A stretch of DNA of 64,000 nucleotides from Companilactobacillus zhachilii (GTDB lineage Bacteria > Bacillota > Bacilli > Lactobacillales > Lactobacillaceae): the NCBI RefSeq assembly GCF_003606365.2, contig NZ_CP031933.2:806001-870000 (forward strand). Reading direction: 5' to 3'. Position 1 is the first letter of the stretch. Every line of letters begins with the position of its first letter. Below, piece after piece: positions 7,515 to 15,187 of the stretch. Position numbers and translations under genes: made by a program. A model generated the notes under the pieces. That model worked only from the letters and a program-made list of their open reading frames with translations, made no database searches and was not told the DNA's origin.

Positions 7515-8880
7515 GAACGAAAAAAGACTCCAAGATAAATTTGTCCAATTGAAGGGCTATCTTGATGATGATGATAAAAAGCGTTTCCGAAAAACTTACT
7601 TGGATATGCATTTTTATGATCAGAGTACTTTTTACCTCACGTTAAATAAAACTGAGCGAATAGCAATGTACTCAATTTTAGAACCTGACGAAATGGGTGA
7701 CATGTTCGATACGATTGAAGACGATAATCCCATGATTCCGGAACTTTTGAAGGAAATGGATTTACCTTATGCTTCAAAAATGTTGAATGATATGTACGAT
7801 GATAATGCGGCCGATGTTTTGGAACATTTGGACAAAGTCGATGTGGATCGATTTTTAGAACAAATGCCAAAGAATGATGCTAACAACTTACGTGGCTTGT
7901 TACATTATGATACCGAAACAGCCGGTGGTATTATGACCACTGATTATGTAAAATTTCATGAAGAAGAAAAAGCCGTTGAAGCGATTCGAGCGTTGAAAGA
8001 ATATGCCAAAACTGCTGAAACAATTTATTATTTATATATTTTGGACCATCACGATGATTTAGTTGGCGTTATGTCGTTGCGTGATCTGATTTTACTCGAT
8101 GATGATGATACACTGGGTGAAAAAATGAATAGTGATATCATTACGGTCAATGTTGATGCAGAGCAGGCTGAAGTTGCACAAGTCTTCAGAGATTATGAGT
8201 TCTTAGCCGTTCCTGTTGTTGATCACTCGAATCAATTAGTTGGTATCGTTACTGTTGATGATGTTATTGAAGTTATTGATGATGAAGCTCAACAAGATTA
8301 CTCCGGTTTGGCCGGTGTTAGTATGGATGAGACCAATAATGACGGTCCATTTAAAGCCGCATCTAAACGATTACCATGGTTAATTACCTTGTTATTATTG
8401 AGTATGATTACCGCAACCTTGATCAATCACTTTGAGGGACTATTAGCAGAAGCTAGTATCCTTGCCGTCTTTATTTCGACCATCACTGGTACAGCCGGTA
8501 ATGCAGGTACCCAAAGTTTGGCTGTGGCAGTTAGAAGATTGGCAGTTGAAGAAATCAATCGCCATGAATTTTTGAAATTGATTGGTAAAGAATTGATAAC
8601 TGGTTTTGTGACCGGATTAGTAACCGGAATCTCGGTATTTCTGTTAGTCGGAATTTGGAAACATAACTTTGTCCTCGGTATGGTTATCGGAATGGCAATG
8701 TGTGCTGCCATAACCGTGGCTAACTTAGCCGGAAGTTTGATACCAATGTTGATGTCAAGCTTCGGTTTTGACCCAGCCGTAGCCAGTGGACCATTTATCT
8801 CAACTTTGAGTGATTTAACATCAGTATTGATTTACTTTAGTATTGCAGGGATGTTTATGCAGTATTTTGTCAAAGTTTGA
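7507..8880 (+). CDS. mgtE: Magnesium transporter MgtE
   Basis: 457 residues from the ATG at 7507, with AAGGGGTGA upstream (the in-frame GTG at 7498 is part of that site). Order of parts: an acidic MgtE N-domain (about 1-135), two CBS domains (about 140-265, with VGVMSLRDL and VGIVTVDDVIEVIDDEA) and five membrane segments from about residue 285, starting LPWLITLLLLSMI. The N and CBS domains sense cytosolic Mg2+ and close the channel. No Mg2+ riboswitch is visible; the gene is at the end of the relQ operon. Its stop codon lies at the edge of repeat unit TH-A. Confidence 0.95.
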   Translation: MDENEKRLQDKFVQLKGYLDDDDKKRFRKTYLDMHFYDQSTFYLTLNKTERIAMYSILEPDEMGDMFDTIEDDNPMIPELLKEMDLPYASKMLNDMYDDNAADVLEHLDKVDVDRFLEQMPKNDANNLRGLLHYDTETAGGIMTTDYVKFHEEEKAVEAIRALKEYAKTAETIYYLYILDHHDDLVGVMSLRDLILLDDDDTLGEKMNSDIITVNVDAEQAEVAQVFRDYEFLAVPVVDHSNQLVGIVTVDDVIEVIDDEAQQDYSGLAGVSMDETNNDGPFKAASKRLPWLITLLLLSMITATLINHFEGLLAEASILAVFISTITGTAGNAGTQSLAVAVRRLAVEEINRHEFLKLIGKELITGFVTGLVTGISVFLLVGIWKHNFVLGMVIGMAMCAAITVANLAGSLIPMLMSSFGFDPAVASGPFISTLSDLTSVLIYFSIAGMFMQYFVKV

Positions 8881-9004
8881 GAGAGCGAAGATGGGGCGCC
8901 CAGCTCCCGAGTATTTTCGTAGCTTTGTGAATTGCACGCCGATTTTGCGGGCGATTTACAAAGCTATGAAAAACGGAAGGAGTTGCCCCATCGTAGCTCG
9001 TTTT
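8877..9004 (+). repeat. Tandem hairpin repeat unit TH-A
   Basis: The unit begins TTTGAGAGAGCG, overlapping the mgtE stop codon, and ends GTAGCTCGTTTT. Stems are GATGGGGC / GCCCCATC outside and ATTTTCGTAGCTTTGTG / ACAAAGCTATGAAAA inside, ending in a CGCCGATTTTGCGGGCG tip. It is directly repeated by TH-B. Confidence 0.8.
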
Positions 9005-9128
9005 GAGAGAGCGGAACAGGCCGGGAATTTCCGAGCATTTTCGTAGAACTGTGAATTGCACGCTGGTTTTGCGTGTGATTTACAGTTCTATGAAAAGCGG
9101 AAGAAATTGGCCTGTGCAGCTCGTTTCA
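9002..9128 (+). repeat. Tandem hairpin repeat unit TH-B
   Basis: Second unit of the pair with the same ends (TTGAGAGAGCG, GCAGCTCGTTTC). The outer stem is AACAGGCC / GGCCTGT, entirely different from TH-A but still paired. The inner stem is TAGAACTGTG / ACAGTTCTA, where TH-A has TAGCTTTGTG / ACAAAGCTA. The shared parts are the GAATTGCACGC and GATTTAC strands. Confidence 0.8.
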
Positions 9129-9181
9129 AAGCCACTGCATATTCAGCCGCACTAAAATACAATTGCCTATATAACAAAAAA

Positions 9182-9237
9182 AGGTTCGAATTCTTCAAGG
9201 ATATATATAAATCCTTAAAGAATTCGAACCTATTTAT
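9182..9237. terminator. Bidirectional terminator between mgtE and cutC
   Basis: AGGTTCGAATTCTT pairs perfectly with AAGAATTCGAACCT, with an inner AAGGAT / ATCCTT stem. There is an A-run on the left and a T-rich stretch on the right, so it can stop both converging transcripts. Confidence 0.85.
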
Positions 9238-9245
9238 TTACAAAA

Positions 9246-9898
9246 TTAATTATTAACACCGTCAATAATCTTAGTACCATGTAATTCCTTAACACCAAGC
9301 TTTTCAGCAATAGCATCAGCATTTTCAAAATTAACGCCACCACCAGGCAAGATAACAATTCGACCATCAGCGTAATCAATATATTTTTTAATATTATCCA
9401 AAGTATCATCAATTGGAGTAGTTAGCGGACCACCATGAGTCAAGATACGGTCAACATCATGGTCAACTAACCAATCAATCGCTGCCTTTTTATTATCTTC
9501 AGCCAAAGCGTCAAAAGCCATATGGAAAACAATTTGCATGCCAGCGGAAGCTGCAATCAACTGTTCCATAGCGTCTTCATCAAGCTCACCGTCAGCAGTC
9601 AAAGCACCGAAAGCAACACCGTCGACACCTAGTTTTTGAGCTTCAAACAAGTCAGCTTCCATCATCTTAATTTCCAAATCGTTATAAACAAAGTCGCCAC
9701 CACGAGGACGAATCATTTCAACGACGGGGACAGATTTTTCCTGCAAGTATTTTGTGGTTTCTTGCAAGACACCATGACTAGGAGTTGTCCCCCAACAGCT
9801 AAATTATCGTTTAGTTCGATTCGATTAGCACCCTTTAAAACGGCAGTGGGAATTTTAGTAAAGTTTTCTACAGCTACTTCTTTAAAAATAATCTTCAA
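9246..9898 (-). pseudogene. cutC: CutC-family protein, frameshifted and lacking a normal start
   Basis: Two overlapping minus-strand frames together make one CutC TIM-barrel protein. The first part gives FKEVAVENFTKIPTAVL, RIELNDNLAVGG. The second gives HGVLQETTKYLQ, VVEMIRPRGGDFVYND, ILTHGGPLT and ILPGGGVNFEN. The break is at about 9790-9794, where a run of five G (minus strand) needs a sixth to read AVGG-TTPSHGV. The expected start codon position (9892) reads ATT, with GAGGGG 8 bases before it; a TTG at 9898 is too close to that site. Two lesions suggest a decayed gene, though a sequencing slip in the G-run is possible. The family is linked to copper handling, but its biochemistry is uncertain. 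Confidence 0.75.
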
Positions 9899-9959
9899 CC
9901 CCTCTTTATAATTGTGTATATATTCTAACAAATTTTATGATTATGAGGTAATGAAATAT

Positions 9960-10138
9960 GTCGTCTCCAGAGTTGAATAATATTTACTGGCTGTGCGGAC
10001 CGGTCCGAGCCAAGGTCTCGTACCTCGGTTTGAAGCCTTGCAAGTTCAGCAAGTCTCCAAACACGCCCGGTGGTGTAATGGCTAAAGCCATAACGCCACT
10101 TTCACTGCCAGTAAATATTATTCAACTCTTCCGACTAG
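9960..10138 (+). repeat. Cloverleaf repeat CL3
   Basis: Outer stem AGAGTTGAATAATATTTACT pairs with its complement near 10110-10129. P2 is GGTCCGAG / CTCGTACC around CCAAGGT. P3 is GTTTGAAGCCTTGC / GCAAGTCTCCAAAC. P4 is GGTGTAATGGC / GCCATAACGCC. The ends are GTCGTCTCCAG and CTTCCGACTAG. It lies between the cutC remnant and HP3, so with HP3 it fills this whole gap. Confidence 0.9.
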
Positions 10139-10190
10139 ATTCTGAATGTGAATATCGTATTATTATTCAATGAAATTGTTTGTCTTTAAA

Positions 10191-10320
10191 CATGCAGCAT
10201 AAACGTGGAACAAAACATAGTTTTTTCCGCTTAAAACAAAAGGCCCCAGCAATCCAAAATCGGATTACTGGGACCTTTTGCCTTAATGCTCGAAAGCTGA
10301 ACATGTTTTGTCCCACTCTC
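10191..10320 (-). repeat. Hairpin repeat HP3 (downstream of uppP)
   Basis: Full-length copy in the opposite orientation to HP1. Outer arms are AACAAAACAT and ATGTTTTGTCCC. The inner stem is AAAGGCCCCAGCAATCC / GGATTACTGGGACCTTT. It ends 7 bases from the uppP stop codon and probably serves as its terminator. Confidence 0.85.
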
Positions 10321-10326
10321 TAAAAA

Positions 10327-11166
10327 TTAAGCAACCATTGTTTTGATACCAAAGTAGGCGATAACGATGATGGCCAAAATAATTCTGTACCAACCAAAGG
10401 CTTTGAAGTCGTTACGTTTAATATAATCAAGTAAGAATTTGATTGAAGCGTAGGCAACGATGAATGATACTAAAGTACCAACAAGCAAGATGATTGTTTG
10501 ACTACCAGTGAAGACATTGCCTTTCATGAAGTACTTAACAATCTTCAACAAACTAGCACCAAACATTGTTGGGATAGCTAGGAAGAATGAAAATTCGGTA
10601 GCGACGAATCTTGATGTCCCGACTGTCATACCACCTAGGATCGTAGCACCGGAACGAGAGGTACCTGGTACCAATGAAAGAACTTGGAAAAGTCCAATTT
10701 CAAAAGCAGTTTTGTAAGAAAGACTTTCTAAATCAGCGGTTTGAGGACGTTTATTCTTGAGCCAATTTTCGACGACAATGAATAAAACACCATAAATCAG
10801 TAATGTGGCAGAAATAACTTGCCAACTAGTCAAATGTGCATCCATCCAATCGTTTAAAGGTAAACCGATAACGACTGAAGGTAAGATAGCAACTAGGACT
10901 TTGAACCAAATACTCCAAGTTTGACTCTTCTCACGATGATTTTTCTTAGGTGAGAATGGATTAAGCTTGTGGAAGTAAATGAGGATAACCGCTAAAATGG
11001 CACCGAACTGGATAACTACCATGAACATGTTGATAAATGCAGTTGATTCCTTTAACTTGATAAATTCATCAGCTAAATACAAGTGTCCAGTAGAACTGAT
11101 AGGTAGAAATTCAGTAAAACCCTCGATGATACCAAGGATGATGGTCTTAATAATTTCAATGAACAT
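10327..11166 (-). CDS. uppP: Undecaprenyl-diphosphatase UppP (BacA family)
   Basis: 279 residues with 7-8 membrane segments. The catalytic motifs are [17 protein letters not shown] at 12-28 and [13 protein letters not shown] in the second half, both hallmarks of the BacA family. It removes a phosphate from undecaprenyl pyrophosphate at the membrane to recycle the lipid carrier for peptidoglycan and teichoic acid synthesis. Loss or overexpression changes bacitracin sensitivity in other bacteria. It is a single gene bracketed by CL3/HP3 on one side and CL4 on the other. Confidence 0.95.
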   Translation of the reverse strand: MFIEIIKTIILGIIEGFTEFLPISSTGHLYLADEFIKLKESTAFINMFMVVIQFGAILAVILIYFHKLNPFSPKKNHREKSQTWSIWFKVLVAILPSVVIGLPLNDWMDAHLTSWQVISATLLIYGVLFIVVENWLKNKRPQTADLESLSYKTAFEIGLFQVLSLVPGTSRSGATILGGMTVGTSRFVATEFSFFLAIPTMFGASLLKIVKYFMKGNVFTGSQTIILLVGTLVSFIVAYASIKFLLDYIKRNDFKAFGWYRIILAIIVIAYFGIKTMVA

Positions 11167-11253
11167 ACTATTCTTTTCTCCTATAAAAACTAAAAGTTGA
11201 AATATTTGGAGTCGTTATAATTATTGCTAAGTTGATATTTCAGATAAATAACT

Positions 11254-11429
11254 TAGTCGGAGGTTATGAGAGAATTTGCCAGCAGTGATAGTTCTGTTAG
11301 GGCCTTAGCCCTAACAGAACAGGACGTGTTTTGAAATTCGCGTACTTTGCGAAGTTCAAAACCGAGCTTCGAGACGCAAGGCTTTCAGCGGTCCCACAGC
11401 AGGTAAATTTTCTCATAACCGGAGACGGC
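11254..11429 (-). repeat. Cloverleaf repeat CL4
   Basis: Reverse orientation, directly after the lactonase gene as it is transcribed. Outer arms are GGTTATGAGAGAATTTGCC and its complement ending TTCTCATAACC. P4 is a perfect 13-bp hairpin, GTTCTGTTAGGGC / GCCCTAACAGAAC. P2 is degenerate. The ends are TTAGTCGGAGG and CCGGAGACGGC. Confidence 0.88.
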
Positions 11430-11460
11430 AAATACAACTTTTAATTGTTTAAATTTAAAG

Positions 11461-12477
11461 CTAGATAAAGTGTACACAAGTACACTCGGGAATAGCAATA
11501 TTATTTTCTAATTTAGTTAAGATTCCCTTGTTAGGATTGCGTTTAAAGATAGACAAGTCGTCTGAATCTTGGTTAGCAGAGATAACGTATTTTTCAGATG
11601 GATCAAGGTCAAAATCACGAGGACCTTTACCAGTTGAAACGGTACTTAACTTCTTAAGACGGTCACCATTAGGATCGACTGAGAAGGCAGCAATAGTGTT
11701 AGCACCACGGGTTGAAGCATAAAGGAACTTACCATCTTTACTGATACGGATGGCAGCAGTAGTATTCTTTTGCTCGTCTTTGGCTGCTTCTGCTTCGTCA
11801 ACAAGTGTTAATCGAGCAGATTCGGCATCATATTGCATGACGAGAATTTTTGATGATAATTCACAGGCAACATAGACGTATGGTTTAGTTGGATGGAAGA
11901 CTAAATGTCTAGGAGCATAGCCTGATGGGGCAATGTAATTATTCATCAATTTTGGTTCTTTAGGATCATCGATATCATAAATATAAATTCGATCAGCACC
12001 GTAATCACAAATAATCAATTTACCATCTGGTGTCAAAGCACTGTAATGTGGTTTTGATTGATCTTGCTCAACACGAGGGCCATGACCTTCAAACTTAACT
12101 TCTGAATAATGTTCAATTTTGCCATCAGCAGTCAAATGGTCGATTTTAACTTTGCTCAAGTGGAAGTAAGCACTGAAAATCAAACTGCGACTAGGTTCAA
12201 ATTTAACGTATGAAGGAGAAGTCTCTTCGGAAAAATCTTCATCCAAAAGTTTTGGTTCATCGCCGGAGATATCGTAAACGACAATACCACCACGGTCGTC
12301 TTTTTTAGCAAGGGCAATCAACTTCATGTCGTTAGTTACGTCGATATAAGTTGGTCCGTTTAATTCAACTAGGGCTTTAGGGTCAGAAAGTTCACCGTTA
12401 TCAGAATTTAATTCTGCAGCGTAAACGCCTTTGCCGGCTTTTTTTGTGTAACCACTAAAGAGAACCTTTTCAATCAT
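11461..12477 (-). CDS. Beta-propeller lactonase (6-phosphogluconolactonase-like)
   Basis: 338 residues from the ATG at 12477, with GGAGGAATT upstream; the longer frame to 12492 starts inside this site. Seven-bladed propeller repeats carry family motifs such as GPTYIDVTND, HYSALTPDGKLIICDYGADRI, APRHLVFHPTKPYVYVACEL and RISKDGKFLYASTRGANTIA, with GKGPRDFDLDPSEKYV near the end. Members of this Pgl/YkgB family hydrolyse 6-phosphogluconolactone in the pentose phosphate pathway. That role is likely but not proven here. It is divergent from the permease gene. Confidence 0.85.
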   Translation of the reverse strand: MIEKVLFSGYTKKAGKGVYAAELNSDNGELSDPKALVELNGPTYIDVTNDMKLIALAKKDDRGGIVVYDISGDEPKLLDEDFSEETSPSYVKFEPSRSLIFSAYFHLSKVKIDHLTADGKIEHYSEVKFEGHGPRVEQDQSKPHYSALTPDGKLIICDYGADRIYIYDIDDPKEPKLMNNYIAPSGYAPRHLVFHPTKPYVYVACELSSKILVMQYDAESARLTLVDEAEAAKDEQKNTTAAIRISKDGKFLYASTRGANTIAAFSVDPNGDRLKKLSTVSTGKGPRDFDLDPSEKYVISANQDSDDLSIFKRNPNKGILTKLENNIAIPECTCVHFI

Positions 12478-12553
12478 TATCAATTCCTCCAAATAATGTA
12501 TAGTATTATAATATACAGTATAATCTTACTATAAAATTTTTGGGGAGCAGTTT
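12478..12553. promoter_or_regulatory. Divergent AT-rich promoter region
   Basis: The 76 bases between the lactonase and permease starts hold several overlapping -10-like TATAAT boxes on both strands in the near-palindrome TATAGTATTATAATATAC. Which box serves which gene cannot be decided by eye. Confidence 0.45.
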
Positions 12554-13762
12554 ATGAAAGAAGCGCCGGAGAGAAAAAAGAGTTGGTTTTACAAATGGTT
12601 CCTTAATAATCAACTGACGGTAGTTTTGATCAATATATTCTTGGTATTTTTGATTATTTTTTTATTTTCAAAAATCAGCTTTGTTTTTGAACCCATCAAC
12701 CAAATTCTGGGAATCACAATGCCACCAGTTATTTTGGCCTTGGTACTATATTATTTGATTAATCCGTTGATTAATGTTTTGGAAAGTAAATTTCATGTTA
12801 ATCGAATCGTTTCGATAACCTTTGTTTTTATTATTATTTTGGCATTATTGATTTGGGGCGTGATGTCCTTAATTCCGTTTGTTCAAAGTCAGGTCGATTC
12901 ATTGGTTAAAAATTGGCCACAATATTGGAATTCTTTGAATAAGAGTTTACAAAATATGTTTTCTGATCCCAAATTGCATCTCGTCAAAGAGCGTCTGATT
13001 GAAACGAACGCTAGCGTGACAAAGAGTTTTGAAAAGTCAATGGACCAAATTTTGCCACAAACGATGAATAATCTTAGTTCAGCAGTTAGTGTCTTAACAA
13101 ATGTTGTTATTATTTTAATGACAGCACCATTTATTTTGTTCTTCATGCTGAAGGATGATAAAAAATTCAAAGATTCAGTTATTAAATTCATGCCTGATCG
13201 TATTAAAAACTCCGTCGGAGATATGTTGTCAGAAATTAGTCAGTCCTTGAGTTCTTATATTACTGGACAATTGACCGTTGCATTCTGGGTAGCCGTAATG
13301 TTCTTTGTTGGTTATTTAATTATTGGTCAACGATATGCTTTGATACTGGGGACTGTAGCCGGGATTTTGAATTTGATTCCATACATTGGATCAACCTTAG
13401 CTTTAGTGCCATCGCTTGTAATTGCTGCATTTATTGCCCCTTCAATGGTCTTGAAAGTTTTGATTGTTTTCGCTATCGAACAGACAGTTGAAACACGTGT
13501 TATTTCACCTATTATTGTCGGTAATAAGATGCAAATGCATCCAGTAACAACCATTTTAGTTTTGCTTGTTTCAGCAGGAATGTATGGTTTGATTGGTATG
13601 ATTGCTGGTATTCCAATCTTCGCTATTTTAAAAATCATTTTTATCAGAATGTTTAATTGGTTTAAGCGCAATTCAAGTTGGTACACGGAAGAAGAATTGT
13701 TGGAAACTAAAGAAGTAGATGATTCTGAGGACACAAATAATTCCGAGAAAGTTCACAAATAA
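12554..13762 (+). CDS. AI-2E/PerM-family membrane permease
   Basis: 402 residues, with GGGGAGCAG before the ATG. N-terminal hydrophobic segments (about 22-44, 53-72, 82-105) are followed by a polar helical stretch (about 110-195). More membrane segments and the family signature GILNLIPYIGSTLALVPSL come next. The C-terminal tail is acidic and cytosolic. The family was named for TqsA (AI-2 export), but many Gram-positive members act in ion/proton exchange or are undefined; substrate here is unknown. A hairpin at about 13769-13815 (AACTCATT / AATGAGTT) follows the stop. Confidence 0.85.
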   Translation: MKEAPERKKSWFYKWFLNNQLTVVLINIFLVFLIIFLFSKISFVFEPINQILGITMPPVILALVLYYLINPLINVLESKFHVNRIVSITFVFIIILALLIWGVMSLIPFVQSQVDSLVKNWPQYWNSLNKSLQNMFSDPKLHLVKERLIETNASVTKSFEKSMDQILPQTMNNLSSAVSVLTNVVIILMTAPFILFFMLKDDKKFKDSVIKFMPDRIKNSVGDMLSEISQSLSSYITGQLTVAFWVAVMFFVGYLIIGQRYALILGTVAGILNLIPYIGSTLALVPSLVIAAFIAPSMVLKVLIVFAIEQTVETRVISPIIVGNKMQMHPVTTILVLLVSAGMYGLIGMIAGIPIFAILKIIFIRMFNWFKRNSSWYTEEELLETKEVDDSEDTNNSEKVHK

Positions 13763-13878
13763 TTCAAAAACTCATTGTATAGACCGGAATTATCGTATAT
13801 ACTATCTAATGAGTTCTGTGGTTATTTGTTTTTCTCAGGAGAGATTTTGACAAAAGCAAGTAAACAAGAGGCTATACT

Positions 13879-13925
13879 AGCGCATGTCCTTGCTGTGGTT
13901 TTCACCGAGGGGATGCGCTTTTTTA
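13879..13925 (+). terminator. Terminator-like leader hairpin before trmL
   Basis: AGCGCAT / ATGCGCT closes a stem that continues through TCCTTG / CGAGGG to a GTG-GTTTT-CAC tip, followed by six T. It sits only about 20 bases before the trmL start, so it may be an attenuator in the trmL leader. Alternatively it ends the upstream transcript. No antiterminator is obvious. Confidence 0.6.
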
Positions 13926-13944
13926 ATTTTAAGGAGAGTAAATA

Positions 13945-14454
13945 ATGACCAATCATATTGCGTTATATGAACCATTGATGCCGGCTAATACTGGTAATAT
14001 TGCTAGAACATGTGCCGGAACAAATACCAAATTGCATCTGATCCGTCCACTAGGCTTTAATACTGATGATGCCCACATGAAACGTGCTGGGCTAGATTAT
14101 TGGGATAAAGTTGATATTACTTATCATGATAATTTGGACGCCTTCTTAAAATCAATTCCAGATGATAAGTATCTCTATTTGATTACGAAATTTTCTGATA
14201 AAGTCTACAGTGACCAAGACCTTAGCGATACATCTGTTGATCACTATTTTTTGTTTGGAAAAGAGACAACTGGTTTGCCAGAAGATTTCATGCGACGCAA
14301 TCCAGAAAAATGTTTGCGTATTCCAATGAGCGATAACATTCGTGCTTTGAATTTATCTAATAGTGCCGCTCTAGTGATTTATGAAGCAGTACGTCAACAA
14401 CATTTTGCTGGACTAGAATTAAGCCATCATTATGAACACGATAAATTAGATTAG
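13945..14454 (+). CDS. trmL: tRNA (cytidine/uridine-34 2'-O)-methyltransferase TrmL
   Basis: 169 residues, the minimal SPOUT fold. The three family motifs are visible: NTGNIARTC near residue 16, [10 protein letters not shown] near 108 and [19 protein letters not shown] near 130. It methylates the ribose of the wobble base in certain leucine tRNAs using S-adenosylmethionine. AAGGAGAG precedes the start. It is followed at 11 bases by the DUF1149 gene, probably in one transcript. Confidence 0.93.
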   Translation: MTNHIALYEPLMPANTGNIARTCAGTNTKLHLIRPLGFNTDDAHMKRAGLDYWDKVDITYHDNLDAFLKSIPDDKYLYLITKFSDKVYSDQDLSDTSVDHYFLFGKETTGLPEDFMRRNPEKCLRIPMSDNIRALNLSNSAALVIYEAVRQQHFAGLELSHHYEHDKLD

Positions 14455-14465
14455 GGGAGAGAAGT

Positions 14466-14924
14466 ATGAAAATTAATAAAGGTGAAGTTACAGTTCAATC
14501 ATTTCATTATGACGTCGAGGCACCAACAGCTGATACTAAGACCGATTTGAATATTAATATCGAACATCCAAATTTGAAAGGTGAAGATGGACAACCTTTG
14601 AATGAAGATGAAGGTAAAATTCTTCAAGTAGTCGTTCCTTTTGAAATTCATATGGAAAATGCACCATTTAAAGTTTCCGGATTAATTGGTCAAGTTGTTC
14701 AACCAGTTGGTTTTCACGGTGAAATTCAAGATTTAGATGCTAAGCAAGTCCAACAATTGTCACGTCCGGTCGTTGAATACATTGAAACGTTAACATACCA
14801 AGTAACTAGCGTGACATTGAATCATGGAGTTTCATTGAACTTCACTAACCACGCCGAGATTAAGCCAAATGAAGAAGTTGAAGAATTACGTGCTAAAGAG
14901 GCCAAGAATCAAGATAAGAAATAA
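14466..14924 (+). CDS. DUF1149-family protein
   Basis: 152 residues. The sequence (VQSFHYDVEAPTADTKTDLNI, VVPFEIHMENAPFKVSGLIGQVV, LTYQVTSVTLNHGVSLNF) matches the DUF1149 family of Lactobacillales, whose fold is SecB-like. It is soluble, with no membrane segment and a charged Lys/Glu tail. The function is not established; a chaperone-like role is only suggested by fold. It is coupled to trmL, and GGGGAGAGAAGT serves as ribosome site. Confidence 0.8.
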   Translation: MKINKGEVTVQSFHYDVEAPTADTKTDLNINIEHPNLKGEDGQPLNEDEGKILQVVVPFEIHMENAPFKVSGLIGQVVQPVGFHGEIQDLDAKQVQQLSRPVVEYIETLTYQVTSVTLNHGVSLNFTNHAEIKPNEEVEELRAKEAKNQDKK

Positions 14925-15103
14925 AAATTACGTCCGAGGTTTGAGTGTGCTTTGAATCTTTCAATCTTCTGATAAAAAGCACAAAAAATTAGAACCAAGT
15001 GTTATTTATGATTTCTCGGTTTTTCGATATACAAAATAGTCTCCAGTCGTAAGTAAGTCTGCAAACGGGTAGACATTCTCACAACTGCAGGTGACAAACA
15101 TAT

Positions 15104-15131
15104 AAACAGTCCAGTTGGGCTGTTTTTTTTA
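15104..15131 (+). terminator. Intrinsic terminator before ftsK
   Basis: AACAGTCC / GGGCTGTT with an AGTT loop, then eight T. It ends the trmL-DUF1149 transcript. Confidence 0.7.
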
Positions 15132-15187
15132 AGGCTTAAAAAAGGTATAATTTTAGAAGATGACTTTTAAATTCATGTGAGGTACTT

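Noticed and set aside
7336..7611. 91-codon minus-strand frame across the rlu/mgtE junction
   Set aside because: It is antisense to two well-supported genes and shows no family motifs.
8843..9256. Open frames of 60-67 codons after mgtE
   Set aside because: They read through the tandem TH repeats on both strands and give low-complexity Cys/Arg-rich products; no ribosome sites.
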